A program made the position numbers and the translations under genes. The notes under the pieces were generated by a model. It did not search any database and had not been told where the DNA came from. It was given only the letters and a program-made list of their open reading frames with translations. Of a DNA stretch of 64,000 nt, positions 17,305 through 26,247 are shown piece after piece; position 1 is the first letter of the stretch, and every line of letters starts with the position of its first letter. The DNA is taken from contig JAXGMQ010000001.1 in NCBI GenBank assembly GCA_040768585.1, positions 1,674,001-1,738,000 on the forward strand. The letters are read 5' to 3'. This DNA comes from JAXGMQ01 sp040768585 (GTDB taxonomy: Bacteria; Caldisericota; Caldisericia; JAAYUI01).

Positions 17305-19788
17305 ATGAAAAAAACATTAGTCCTAGCTCTTGTTGCGATGTTTGCTTTTCCGCTTGGAATAATTGGCACGAACCACACGAACGCTGCGAATGAACAGTGT
17401 GTTGTTCCTCAGTTTGAGAAATTCGAGGGCAATCCAGTACTACAGGCTCGCAAGCAGGGAGTTGATGGTAAGAAGTTTTTTGACAGCACTGCCGTAACAG
17501 ATCCTTGTGTCATCTACGCCGAAGGCAAATACCATATGTTCTACACCGGCTGGCATACCTGGATTGGCGGAAAGGGCAGCCAAGGATACATCGGGTACGC
17601 CATCTCATCGGACGGCAAGAACTTTACCAGGGTGGATGGTTCTGCTGGTGGAACAGAAGCGCCAGGAGCTGTGTTGCAGCCCGGTGAGACCGATAAGTTT
17701 GACGGATTGTCGGTTTATGCTCCAGAGGTCATCTATGTCGATGGTGTCTACTATATGTTCTATGTAGGCGCAGATCAGCAGGGAAAAACCTCGATAGGAC
17801 TTGCTCGTTCCAAAACCCCGATATATTGGACAAAGATTGGTCAGGTGCTCTCGCCTTCAAAGCAGGAAAACTCCTTTGACAGCTTCAATGTGGGTGCTTG
17901 CACTGTTATAAAAGACGACAACTCCTGGAAGATGTGGTTTGAGGGTCAGTCCAAACAGGATTCTCGTTGGAGAATCGGATACGCCACCTCGTATGGAGCT
18001 GCCGGCAACCCAACCAGTTGGACAAAGGTCAACGGTCAGGTTTCAGGTGGGGCGGTTTTGGACATCAGCGACAAGGTGACCCAGTTTGATCACCTCTGCG
18101 TCAGGAATCCCTCTGTTGTAAAAGAGGGAAACTGCTATCTCATGTGGTATGACACCTCGATGCGCGACCAAAAAGAGTCAAAGATTGGTGTAGCTGTTTC
18201 CACAAACGGCATCAGCTGGGAAAAGCGTGGAATCGCTCTTGACCTTGGAAAGATTGGTGATTTTGATTCACAGCGTGTTTGTGGTCCATCCGTTGCCAAG
18301 ATTGGTCTTGTTTACAAACTCTACTACAGCAACTACTCCGACCAGAACTCCGGAATTGGTTTGGCGACAACTGGCGATATGCCTCTTAACGTTGGCTCAG
18401 GCACATTCAAAGCCGATTGCAAAATGGGTGATGGTTTTGATTTCTCGATGGGCAACAAGACCAATGATCCAACGCTTGCTGATCTGATGTTTGACTGTGG
18501 CTATGGCAACCCACGCATGTGTGGAAGATTCATCAAGATGGACACTGACTTCGAGAATGCTGAGTGTGTTCCAAGCGACGGATATCCCGCCATCACATCA
18601 ATCCGAGAGAAGTGCCAGGAGATAAAAGTTGGCGACACCTACGCCTTCAAGACAATCAATGAGCAAAACTACGCTAAGGCCAAGATAACCGCAATGTGGC
18701 AAGACCCACTCGATCCGACTCACTGGGAGATAACAGTCAAGTGGATGTACCAGGCAAACGGTTCAAACTGCTTTATTGCTGGTTCTGGAGACCCACCAAG
18801 CAAACCATACAACCTCTCTTGTGTTGCGGGAGACATGACAATCAAACTCAGCTGGACATGCGCGTTTGCTCCTCCAGGCAAGGAGATTAGATACTACATC
18901 TACCGCGGTGAAGAACCCAACAAAGCTAAAGATAACATGATGCCAATCCACGACTTCCCCGTTGGCGAGTGTGAATTCACCGATACAGGTTTGGAGAATG
19001 GCAAAACCTACTACTATGTTGTGCGGTCGATTGATCAATTTGGAAATCTTTCCGAAGCATCAAATGAGTGCTTTTGCACTCCGCAGGCTGTCCACCCACC
19101 GCCATTCCCAATGCCACCTGCTCCCGGAATCAAGGGTGAAGGAACAGTAACAGACCCATTTGTGGTCGAGGAGAACCCATTCACATTTGACTGGTGCGGC
19201 TTTCCACCGCAATCAATGGTCATCATCCAAGGTAAGCAGTACATAGCTGATGGCAACGGCTGCATTCATATCTCGCTTGATCTCAAGGATGGACTCAATG
19301 CAATCGAGTATACCGTCATCACCCCAACAGGTGAGGTCTTCAACGATACGGTATATTTTGAGATAAAAGACACGTGTATGTACATCCGTATGACTATTGG
19401 TGATAAGATTCTGCATGTTAATGATGGGGAGATAATGTCTGATACGGCCCCCTTCATCAGAAACAGTAGAACCTATCTACCGATGAGAGTCATTTGTGAA
19501 GAAGGTCTCAAATCGGAGCCTGTCCAATGGGATGCTACACAGAGGAAAGTGACAATCATATGGAACTGTGGTAGTGAAGTTCTCAATAAGATTGAAATGT
19601 GGATAGGTAAAACCACATATATGGTTAATGGAACCATGTTGTCACTTGAAGTACCACCAATAATAGAAAACAGCAGAACTTGCTTGCCCATTAGGTTCGT
19701 AGCTGAGCCAATTGGGGCAACTGTTGGTTGGATAGACGCAACAAAAACAGCCACAATTGACTACTGCCCGCCTGCCAACTGCCCGTAA
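17305..19788 (+). CDS. Secreted glycosidase-like five-bladed propeller protein with FN3 and stalk domains
   Basis: The product is 827 residues with a signal peptide (MKKTLVLALVAMFAFPLGIIG...NAA). Residues ~37-370 form a five-bladed propeller of the GH32/43/62/68/130 fold: repeats of 'TDPCVIYAEGKYHMFYTGW', 'APEVIYVDGVYYMFYVGA', 'CTVIKDDNSWKMWFEGQ', 'NPSVVKEGNCYLMWYD', 'GPSVAKIGLVYKLYYSN'. Such proteins bind or cleave beta-linked sugars outside the cell; catalytic acids cannot be assigned confidently. About 495-594 is FN3, ~608-690 is Ig-like, and 690-822 is a double copper-amine-oxidase-N-like stalk module (RTYLPMRVICEE..., RTCLPIRFVAEPIGATVGW). An operator palindrome lies upstream and a terminator follows. 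Confidence 0.85.
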   Translation: MKKTLVLALVAMFAFPLGIIGTNHTNAANEQCVVPQFEKFEGNPVLQARKQGVDGKKFFDSTAVTDPCVIYAEGKYHMFYTGWHTWIGGKGSQGYIGYAISSDGKNFTRVDGSAGGTEAPGAVLQPGETDKFDGLSVYAPEVIYVDGVYYMFYVGADQQGKTSIGLARSKTPIYWTKIGQVLSPSKQENSFDSFNVGACTVIKDDNSWKMWFEGQSKQDSRWRIGYATSYGAAGNPTSWTKVNGQVSGGAVLDISDKVTQFDHLCVRNPSVVKEGNCYLMWYDTSMRDQKESKIGVAVSTNGISWEKRGIALDLGKIGDFDSQRVCGPSVAKIGLVYKLYYSNYSDQNSGIGLATTGDMPLNVGSGTFKADCKMGDGFDFSMGNKTNDPTLADLMFDCGYGNPRMCGRFIKMDTDFENAECVPSDGYPAITSIREKCQEIKVGDTYAFKTINEQNYAKAKITAMWQDPLDPTHWEITVKWMYQANGSNCFIAGSGDPPSKPYNLSCVAGDMTIKLSWTCAFAPPGKEIRYYIYRGEEPNKAKDNMMPIHDFPVGECEFTDTGLENGKTYYYVVRSIDQFGNLSEASNECFCTPQAVHPPPFPMPPAPGIKGEGTVTDPFVVEENPFTFDWCGFPPQSMVIIQGKQYIADGNGCIHISLDLKDGLNAIEYTVITPTGEVFNDTVYFEIKDTCMYIRMTIGDKILHVNDGEIMSDTAPFIRNSRTYLPMRVICEEGLKSEPVQWDATQRKVTIIWNCGSEVLNKIEMWIGKTTYMVNGTMLSLEVPPIIENSRTCLPIRFVAEPIGATVGWIDATKTATIDYCPPANCP

Positions 19789-19813
19789 GAAAAAAGAACA
19801 CTCTCCCCTATAT

Positions 19814-19846
19814 GCCCCCGGATTTTAGCTGGTCCGGGGGCTTTTT
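19814..19846 (+). terminator. Rho-independent terminator
   Basis: A 9-bp stem (gcccccgga / tccgggggc) with a 10-nt loop is followed by TTTTT, 25 nt after the stop of the propeller protein. Confidence 0.92.
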
Positions 19847-19959
19847 CATTTGTAAGGTTAAGTGATTCAAGGGAATCCCTATCAATCCACATGTAACGGG
19901 TTTAGGTAACCCGGTGTCATATGTGTTGCAGAACGGAGAATAGACTCGAGGAAGGAAAA

Positions 19960-20151
19960 ATGTCAGAAAGTTTGAAGACGATACTAAGAACACAGCAAAC
20001 GCCGAAGCCATTGCACGACAAGGTTCTTGTGGCATGGCGAAAAGTATCCTTTGAGAGAAAGGTTGCCAAGTCTCTTGGTGGTGCTCTTGCCTGGCTACTT
20101 GTAGCCTCAGCTCTCGCTGTGGTTTTGATTCGGAGGCCAGATAGTGCTTGA
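19960..20151 (+). CDS. Small single-pass membrane protein leading the fatty-acid operon
   Basis: The product is 63 residues from ATG 19960, preceded by gaggaaggaa. The frame opens 39 nt earlier without a ribosome site. The N-terminal half is basic and helical; residues ~41-57 form one membrane helix (GGALAWLLVASALAVVLI). The fabZ GTG start lies inside its last codons (8-nt overlap), so the two are coupled. The family is not recognised. Upstream at 19897-19913 is a small inverted repeat (CGGGTT-N5-AACCCG), a possible operator for the operon. It could help anchor or regulate lipid synthesis, but that rests on position only. Confidence 0.65.
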   Translation: MSESLKTILRTQQTPKPLHDKVLVAWRKVSFERKVAKSLGGALAWLLVASALAVVLIRRPDSA

Positions 20152-20578
20152 TTCTGTTGAGATACAAAAAATATTACCCCATAGATTTCCATTTCTGATG
20201 ATCGACAAGATTCTTGAGGTTGAGCCAGGTGTGAGGGCTGTTGGAGTAAAGAATGTCACCAATACAGAACCGCATTTCCAGGGACACTTTCCTGGACTTC
20301 CAACAATGCCAGGCGTTCTCATTGTCGAGGCGATGGCGCAAGTTGGAGCGGTTTGCGGGCTTCTACTGCCCGAGTATAAAGGCGCAATCACGTATTTCAC
20401 CGGAATTGACAACCTTAGATTCAAGAAGCCAGTTGTTCCAGGTGATGTTATAAGGATTGAGGTTGTAGTCGAAAAGATACGTATGGGTGTTTTTAAGTGT
20501 AGAGCGACGGCAACGGTCGACGGTGAAGAGGTTGTCACAGGAACCCTTATGGCAGCCTTGAGAAAGGTCGAAAGATGA
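20144..20578 (+). CDS. fabZ: (3R)-hydroxyacyl-ACP dehydratase
   Basis: The product is 144 residues, normal for FabZ. The GTG start has ggagg 7 nt upstream. LPHRFPFLMIDKI and HFQGHFPGLPTMPGVLIVEAMAQ hold the catalytic His48 and Glu62 on the hotdog helix. It removes water from 3-hydroxyacyl-ACP in each elongation cycle in the cytoplasm. It overlaps the small membrane protein upstream (8 nt) and fabH downstream (4 nt, ATGA). Confidence 0.96.
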   Translation: MLDSVEIQKILPHRFPFLMIDKILEVEPGVRAVGVKNVTNTEPHFQGHFPGLPTMPGVLIVEAMAQVGAVCGLLLPEYKGAITYFTGIDNLRFKKPVVPGDVIRIEVVVEKIRMGVFKCRATATVDGEEVVTGTLMAALRKVER

Positions 20579-21561
20579 AAAAAGCAGGAATCATCAGTCT
20601 AGCATCATATGCACCAGAGAAAGTAATGACCAACTTTGACCTTGAGAAAATGGTCGAAACCTCTGATGAATGGATAGTCACAAGGACTGGCATCAAACAG
20701 AGACATATCGTGGCCGAGGATCAGGCGACTTCCGACATCTCTACCATCGCCGCCAAGGAAGCCTTGAAGAAAGCTGGTCTGGAAGCATCTGATATCGATT
20801 GCTTTATTTTGGCGACAGCAACCCCGGACATGCTCTTTCCATCAACTGGCTGCCTTGTGACTGCAAAGCTTGGTTTTACAGGTGTTGATAGTCCACCAGC
20901 CTATGACATTGCAGCTGGCTGCACGGGATTTGTTTATGGACTTGCGCAAGCCAAGGCATATGTTGAATCTGGTCTTTACAAGAGGGTCATGGTGATTGGC
21001 GCGGAATCGCTGTCCCGGATTCTTGACTGGACGGACAGGAATACTTGCGTCCTCTTTGGTGACGGTGCAGGGGCAGCAATCGTCTCTGAGGCGGAAGGTA
21101 GTGGGATACTGGGTTGTGAACTTGGCTCCTGGGGAGCGGGTGGGATGCACCTGACTCTTCCAGCCGGTGGTTCACTCAATCCGGCATCACAGGAAACCAT
21201 AGACAAAAGGATGCACTATGTTCACATGGATGGCAACGATGTCTTCAAGTTTGCTGTTCGCGCGATGGGTATAGGATGCAAGAAGATACTCGATAAAACA
21301 GGACTTACAGCTGATGATATCGACTGGTTTGTGCCGCATCAGGCTAACATTCGCATCATTGATTCTGCAGCAAAGAGGCTTGGCATCGGGATGGAGCGAG
21401 TGCTTGTGAGTTTGGATGAGCTTGGCAATACCTCGGCAGCCTCAATCCCAATGACAATCGATAAGGCGCAGCAAAAAGGAAAAATCAAGAAGGGAGACAA
21501 GCTCTTGATGGTGGCATTTGGCGCTGGACTCACCTGGGGAGCTTCGATAATAGAATGGTAA
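20575..21561 (+). CDS. fabH: Beta-ketoacyl-ACP synthase III
   Basis: The product is 328 residues. The catalytic triad is readable: Cys116 in AAGCTGFVYGL, His255 in PHQANIR and Asn285 in LGNTSAAS. TSDEWIVTRTGIKQRHI and GDGAGAAIV are further family blocks. It starts fatty-acid synthesis by condensing an acyl-CoA primer with malonyl-ACP. It overlaps fabZ by 4 nt and fabG by 7 nt. Primer preference (acetyl or branched) cannot be told from the sequence by eye. Confidence 0.97.
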   Translation: MKKAGIISLASYAPEKVMTNFDLEKMVETSDEWIVTRTGIKQRHIVAEDQATSDISTIAAKEALKKAGLEASDIDCFILATATPDMLFPSTGCLVTAKLGFTGVDSPPAYDIAAGCTGFVYGLAQAKAYVESGLYKRVMVIGAESLSRILDWTDRNTCVLFGDGAGAAIVSEAEGSGILGCELGSWGAGGMHLTLPAGGSLNPASQETIDKRMHYVHMDGNDVFKFAVRAMGIGCKKILDKTGLTADDIDWFVPHQANIRIIDSAAKRLGIGMERVLVSLDELGNTSAASIPMTIDKAQQKGKIKKGDKLLMVAFGAGLTWGASIIEW

Positions 21562-22310
21562 AAGACAGGAATTTAGAGGGAAAGGTGGCTCTTGTAACTG
21601 GCGCGTCCAGGGGTATCGGTCGCTCGATCGCTTTGATCCTTGCGGAAAGGGGAGCGTCAATCGCTGTCAACTACCCATTTGAAGCTGAACTTGAGAATGC
21701 TCAGGAGACAGTCAGGTTGGTTAAAGAGCTTGGTGTCGATGCGATGGTGATTGAGGCTGATGTCTCAAACCTCACCTCATGCGATGCCATGATAAATGAT
21801 GTTGTCGAGAAAATGGGCGCTTTGGATATCCTCGTGAACAATGCGGGTATTACAATTGATAAGCTCATGCTTCGAATGACAGGCGACGATTGGGACAAGG
21901 TTATAAACGTCAATCTCACAGGTTGCTTCAACTGCACGAAAGCTGCTCTCAGGACACTCATGAAGTCAAAAGGCAGAATCATCAATATCTCCTCCGTCAT
22001 TGGCATCATGGGCAATCCAGGTCAGGCAAACTATGCAGCCTCAAAGGCTGGAATCATTGCGCTTACAAAATCGGTTGCCAAGGAGATGGGCTCAAGGGGT
22101 ATAACCTGCAATGCGATAGCTCCTGGATTCATCCAGACACCGATGACTGATTCCTTGACAGAAGAGGTTAAATCTGATTATCTATCTCGGATACCACTTA
22201 GAAGATTTGGAACAGCTTCTGATATCGGTAACATAGTGGCTTTCCTGGCAGGCCCTGAGGGGAGCTATATCAATGGCGCCACCATCACCGTTGATGGCGG
22301 TTTGACCTAA
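21555..22310 (+). CDS. fabG: 3-oxoacyl-ACP reductase
   Basis: The product is 251 residues of the short-chain dehydrogenase family. TGASRGIG at 15-22 binds NADP, NNAG is at 96-99, and the active site is Ser146/147, Tyr160 and Lys164 (YAASK). GFIQTPMTD and GATITVDGG at the C-terminus are typical FabG ends. It reduces 3-oxoacyl-ACP in the elongation cycle. It overlaps fabH by 7 nt; the acpP start follows after 21 nt. Confidence 0.95.
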   Translation: MVKDRNLEGKVALVTGASRGIGRSIALILAERGASIAVNYPFEAELENAQETVRLVKELGVDAMVIEADVSNLTSCDAMINDVVEKMGALDILVNNAGITIDKLMLRMTGDDWDKVINVNLTGCFNCTKAALRTLMKSKGRIINISSVIGIMGNPGQANYAASKAGIIALTKSVAKEMGSRGITCNAIAPGFIQTPMTDSLTEEVKSDYLSRIPLRRFGTASDIGNIVAFLAGPEGSYINGATITVDGGLT

Positions 22311-22331
22311 AAAGAAAAAGGAGTAAAGAAA

Positions 22332-22574
22332 ATGACAGACAATGAACTCTTCGAACAGATGAAAGAGATTATCGCAGACAAGCTCGGTGTTGACGCCACA
22401 AAGGTTGCCCCAGAATCGAAGTTTATGGAAGACCTCGGCGCTGATTCGCTCGGTCTTGTTGATGTTACCATGGAGCTGGAGGACAAGTTTGGTGTGGCAA
22501 TTCCAGACGAGGATTTGCCGAAAATCACGACCGTCCAGTCAGCAATGGACTATATCAAAGAGAAGACTGCTTAG
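22332..22574 (+). CDS. acpP: Acyl carrier protein
   Basis: The product is 80 residues, acidic, with the phosphopantetheine attachment site Ser39 in DLGADSLGLVDVTMELED. The ATG at 22332 follows aaaggagtaaagaaa, a strong Shine-Dalgarno, as expected for an abundant protein. It carries growing acyl chains for FabF, FabG, FabZ and FabH encoded around it. Confidence 0.96.
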   Translation: MTDNELFEQMKEIIADKLGVDATKVAPESKFMEDLGADSLGLVDVTMELEDKFGVAIPDEDLPKITTVQSAMDYIKEKTA

Positions 22575-22586
22575 AAAGAGATTATC

Positions 22587-23825
22587 ATGAAAAGAGTTGT
22601 CGTAACCGGTGTCGGTTTGCTGACACCGATTGGCACTGGCAGAGAAGAATTCTGGAATTCCCTGATGGAGGGAAAGTCCGGGGTCTCCACGATAGAGGGC
22701 TACGATATATCTGGTCTCAAGGCAACAATTGGGGCTCAGATTAAGAACTTCGATCCCAACAAGTATGTCGACCCAAAAGAGGTATCTCGAACTGATCCCG
22801 TCACTCAATATGCTATTGCGGCTGCTGATCTTGCGGTTGAGGACTCTGGGATTGACTTTGCCTCAACCGATAGAGACAGGGTAGGTACTCTAATCTCGAC
22901 CGGCATTGGCGGGTTACAGACAATTGAGAAGAACATTTTGGTCATGGCTGACAAGGGTGCAAGACGCGTTTCACCTCTCTTCATCCCGATGATGATTGCC
23001 AACATGCCAAGCGCTCAGGTTTCCATAAAGTATGGTCTTCGAGGGCCGTCGTCCAATGTTGTCACGGCCTGTGCCACATCCAACTATGCCGTTGGTGAGG
23101 CCGCCGAGATGATTAAGCGTGGAGATGCTGACATTATGTTGGCAGGTGGCGCAGAAGCCTCCCTGATTCCGCTTGGAATCGCTGGATTTGCCAACATGAG
23201 AGCACTCTCGACCCGCAACGACGAACCAGAAAAAGCATCAAGACCATTTGATAAAGACCGTGATGGTTTTGTTATGGGTGAGGGTGGTGTTGTGCTTGTG
23301 CTTGAGGAGTTCGAGACGGCGAAGGCAAGAGGAGCGAATGTCTATTGCGAGGTGCTGTCAGTTGGTTACTCAACCGATGCCTACCACATCACAGCTCCAG
23401 ACCCAGAGGGTTGGGGAGCCATCAAGTGCATGAGTGTCGCTATGGAAAAGGCTGGAATCACTCTTGACCAGATTGACTACATCAATGCGCATGGCACGTC
23501 GACACCGCTCAACGACAAAGGTGAGGCAATTGCCATCATGAAGTTCTTTGGTGATAAGGTTTCGAGAGTTTCGGTCAACTCAACAAAATCGATGGTTGGT
23601 CACCTCCTTGGCGCTGCTGGAGCCGTTGAAGCTGCGGCTGTTGCTCTTCAGATCAAAAATCAGACTGTACATCGTTCGCTCAACTTCAACGAACCAGACC
23701 CGGATATTGACTTCAAACTCAACATCCCAAAGAACACAGAGAAGAGAGAGATTAGATACGCGCTCTCGAACTCATTTGGTTTTGGAGGACACAACTGCAC
23801 ATTGGCATTTGGGAGAGTGGACTAA
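22587..23825 (+). CDS. fabF: Beta-ketoacyl-ACP synthase II
   Basis: The product is 412 residues. The catalytic Cys162 (VVTACATSNYA), His302 (NAHGTSTPLND), Lys334 and His339 (NSTKSMVGHLLGAAGA) are all present, with the C-terminal SNSFGFGGHN glycine-rich block. It extends acyl-ACP with malonyl-ACP. The start is 12 nt after acpP and the end overlaps accD by 1 nt. Confidence 0.97.
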   Translation: MKRVVVTGVGLLTPIGTGREEFWNSLMEGKSGVSTIEGYDISGLKATIGAQIKNFDPNKYVDPKEVSRTDPVTQYAIAAADLAVEDSGIDFASTDRDRVGTLISTGIGGLQTIEKNILVMADKGARRVSPLFIPMMIANMPSAQVSIKYGLRGPSSNVVTACATSNYAVGEAAEMIKRGDADIMLAGGAEASLIPLGIAGFANMRALSTRNDEPEKASRPFDKDRDGFVMGEGGVVLVLEEFETAKARGANVYCEVLSVGYSTDAYHITAPDPEGWGAIKCMSVAMEKAGITLDQIDYINAHGTSTPLNDKGEAIAIMKFFGDKVSRVSVNSTKSMVGHLLGAAGAVEAAAVALQIKNQTVHRSLNFNEPDPDIDFKLNIPKNTEKREIRYALSNSFGFGGHNCTLAFGRVD

Positions 23826-24646
23826 TGTCAGATAGCACAACTGAAACCCCAGAACTCTTTAAGTGCAAGAAGTGCGGCAAGAGTTCTGAGCTGCCAGCGT
23901 ACATCGAAAATATGTACATCTGCCCAAGGTGTGGCCACCTAGGCAACATGCCAGTCAGGGACAGAATAGATAGCCTCACAGATGAAGGAAGCTTTTCTGA
24001 GCTTTGGGGCGATCTTGTCTCTACTGATCTCATTGGGTTCGTCGATGATATGCCGTATTCTGAGCGAATCATTAAGTATCAGAAAAAGACTGGTGAGAAC
24101 GACGCAATCGTCACTGGCAGCGCCAAAATCAACGGAATTGACGTCGCGCTTGGAGTCATGAACTTTGCTTTCATCGGTGGCTCGATGGGTGTTGTAGTTG
24201 GTGAGAAGGTAGTGAGATTGGCGGAGTTTGCAAAAGAGAACAAAATGCCATTGATTCTCCTTTCTCAGTCAGGTGGAGCCAGGATGCAAGAGTCGGTCTT
24301 TGCCCTGATGCAACTCGCCAGACTTTCAGGCGCTATCAAGCGTTTCCAGGACGACGGTGGTCTCTTTATTTCTACAATCGTTCACCCTTGCACTGGTGGC
24401 GTTTCCGCTTCGTTTGCGTTCCAAGGCGACTTGATTGTGGCCGAAACAGGGGCTCTGATTGGTTTTGCTGGGCCTCGTGTCATTGAGCAGACAATCAGAC
24501 AGAAACTTCCCAAAGGATTCCAGACAGCTGAATTCCTCCTTGAGAAGGGTTTCCTCGATAAGGTGGTTGAACGAAAGAATCTCAAGTGGATGCTCGCAAA
24601 GATGATATCGCTCTACAAGGGTATTCACATGCCGGAGGCTAACTGA
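23825..24646 (+). CDS. accD: Acetyl-CoA carboxylase carboxyltransferase beta subunit
   Basis: The product is 273 residues. The N-terminal zinc ribbon has Cys14, Cys17, Cys33 and Cys36. The crotonase-like carboxyltransferase core follows: GGSMGVVVGEKVVRLAEFA, SQSGGARMQES, GLFISTIVHPCTGGVSASFA, GFAGPRVIEQTI. With AccA it moves CO2 from carboxybiotin to acetyl-CoA. The start and the stop each share one base with a neighbouring gene, indicating tight coupling. Confidence 0.96.
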   Translation: MSDSTTETPELFKCKKCGKSSELPAYIENMYICPRCGHLGNMPVRDRIDSLTDEGSFSELWGDLVSTDLIGFVDDMPYSERIIKYQKKTGENDAIVTGSAKINGIDVALGVMNFAFIGGSMGVVVGEKVVRLAEFAKENKMPLILLSQSGGARMQESVFALMQLARLSGAIKRFQDDGGLFISTIVHPCTGGVSASFAFQGDLIVAETGALIGFAGPRVIEQTIRQKLPKGFQTAEFLLEKGFLDKVVERKNLKWMLAKMISLYKGIHMPEAN

Positions 24647-25590
24647 TGGTATACCTAGACTTTGAGAGACCCATAGTTGAGCTTGAGGCAAAGCTTGAGG
24701 AATTCAGAAAACAGGCGATTTCTCGCTCGATGGACTTAAGCGGCTCAATTGCTGAAGTCAGAAAAGAAATTGAGAAGAAGCTTGATGAGATCTATGGCAA
24801 TCTAACAACCTATCAAATCGTACAGGTTGCCCGACACATTGGCAGACCGAAGATCGTTGACCATGTTCGCTATCTGACTCCTGATTACATCACTCTTCAC
24901 GGTGACAGAAGGTTCTCTGATGACAAGGCGATGTGGGCGTCCATGGGTTCTATGGACGGTCAAACTGTTTTCATCATCGGTCATGTCAAAGGCAGAAACG
25001 TCAAGGAAAACATAGACTCCAATTTTGGTCAGGCGTCCCCAGAGGGCTACAGGAAGGCGATGCGTGTGATGGAGCTTGCCCAAAAATACAACGCTCCAAT
25101 CATTACCATGCTTGATACGCAGGGCGCATATCCTGGAATCGGCGCTGAAGAGCGTGGTCAAGCCGAAGCGATAGCTGTAAATATTCGGGATATGTTCGGT
25201 ATTACGGTTCCGATTGTTACGGTTGTCATCGGTGAAGGCGGCTCAGGCGGAGCGTTGGGTATTGGTGTTGGCGATAGGGTGCTCATGATGAAATATTCAA
25301 TGTATTCTGTTATCTCACCCGAAGGTTGTGCATCAATCCTTTTCCGAGACGGCACAAGGTACAAAGAGACAGCAGAAATGCTGAAATTAACGGCAAAAGA
25401 CCTCAAGGGATTTGGTCTCATCGATGAGATTATTGATGAGCCTGTAGGTGGTGCCCACAGGTCACCAATTGCTGCCATGGAGTTCGTTAAGAAGTCTATC
25501 AAACGGAATCTTTCTGAATTGATGGCGTTGGATGAACCAATCACAGACTACCGCTACAACAAATATAGGAGTTTGCCGCCCACACTGTAA
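24646..25590 (+). CDS. accA: Acetyl-CoA carboxylase carboxyltransferase alpha subunit
   Basis: The product is 314 residues. A helical N-terminus (LDFERPIVELEAKLEEFR) is followed by the carboxyltransferase core: NFGQASPEGYRKAMRVMELA, LDTQGAYPGIGAEERGQAEAIA, IGEGGSGGALGIGVGD, YSVISPEGCASILFRD. It forms the alpha2beta2 carboxyltransferase with AccD. The biotin carrier and biotin carboxylase (accB, accC) are not in this operon. A terminator follows 33 nt after the stop. Confidence 0.97.
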   Translation: MVYLDFERPIVELEAKLEEFRKQAISRSMDLSGSIAEVRKEIEKKLDEIYGNLTTYQIVQVARHIGRPKIVDHVRYLTPDYITLHGDRRFSDDKAMWASMGSMDGQTVFIIGHVKGRNVKENIDSNFGQASPEGYRKAMRVMELAQKYNAPIITMLDTQGAYPGIGAEERGQAEAIAVNIRDMFGITVPIVTVVIGEGGSGGALGIGVGDRVLMMKYSMYSVISPEGCASILFRDGTRYKETAEMLKLTAKDLKGFGLIDEIIDEPVGGAHRSPIAAMEFVKKSIKRNLSELMALDEPITDYRYNKYRSLPPTL

Positions 25591-25623
25591 TTCTTCTGCT
25601 AGCCAATTTTAAAAGACATCGTA

Positions 25624-25653
25624 ACAGCCACGCTTTTGTGTGGCTGTTTTTTT
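25624..25653 (+). terminator. Rho-independent terminator of the fatty-acid operon
   Basis: An 8-bp stem acagccac / gtggctgt with an 8-nt loop is followed by a run of T. Confidence 0.88.
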
Positions 25654-26247
25654 ATATATTCACTTATAGATACAAGACTGTATATATATTTATATTAACT
25701 AATCTATAGCTTGTTATATCCTAGTCCTATAAAGCCTTTTGAATACGAGGATAATCTGATAATCGCTAGAAACAACTGATTTATTCGTGATTTGTAAGTG
25801 ATATTTTATCTTGCATTCAGCTTAAAATGTGTTTTTTGATGTTGTCTGAAATCTATGATAAATAGATGAATTAGTATGTAATCAAATGATTTATAAAGAT
25901 AACAACCTAAAATACTTGAATTGATTTATAAATATTTTGAGACTATCTATTCCTAAATAATACATACTAAATAAACAGTGTAAGAAAACATCCCATTCAA
26001 AGAAATCTTGTGCGTGGCACTATCTATTTGCAATGTGAAGAAATGAATATTGATGACACTGTTCTCGTACTTGCACACAAGGCAAAAATACAAATAAAGC
26101 TAGATACCATGTGGATTATCACGATATATTCCTCAAATTTCACGAGAATAATTTTCACAAAACCTTGACATAGAGGGTTGACAAGAGTTGACATTGTTGT
26201 TAGACTGCACACGATATGGGTAAAATCTGCACGAATGGGATGTGAGT
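25654..26247. other. AT-rich spacer with a triple TTGACA upstream of the NtrC-type gene
   Basis: There is no coding signal for about 590 nt; most of it is AT-rich. Near the right end TTGACA occurs three times, at 26165, 26178 and 26188, on the same strand. TAAAAT at 26221 with TTGTTA at 26197 (18-nt spacer) could be the promoter for the regulator gene. The closely spaced TTGACA copies may be overlapping -35 elements or direct-repeat binding sites. Confidence 0.4.
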
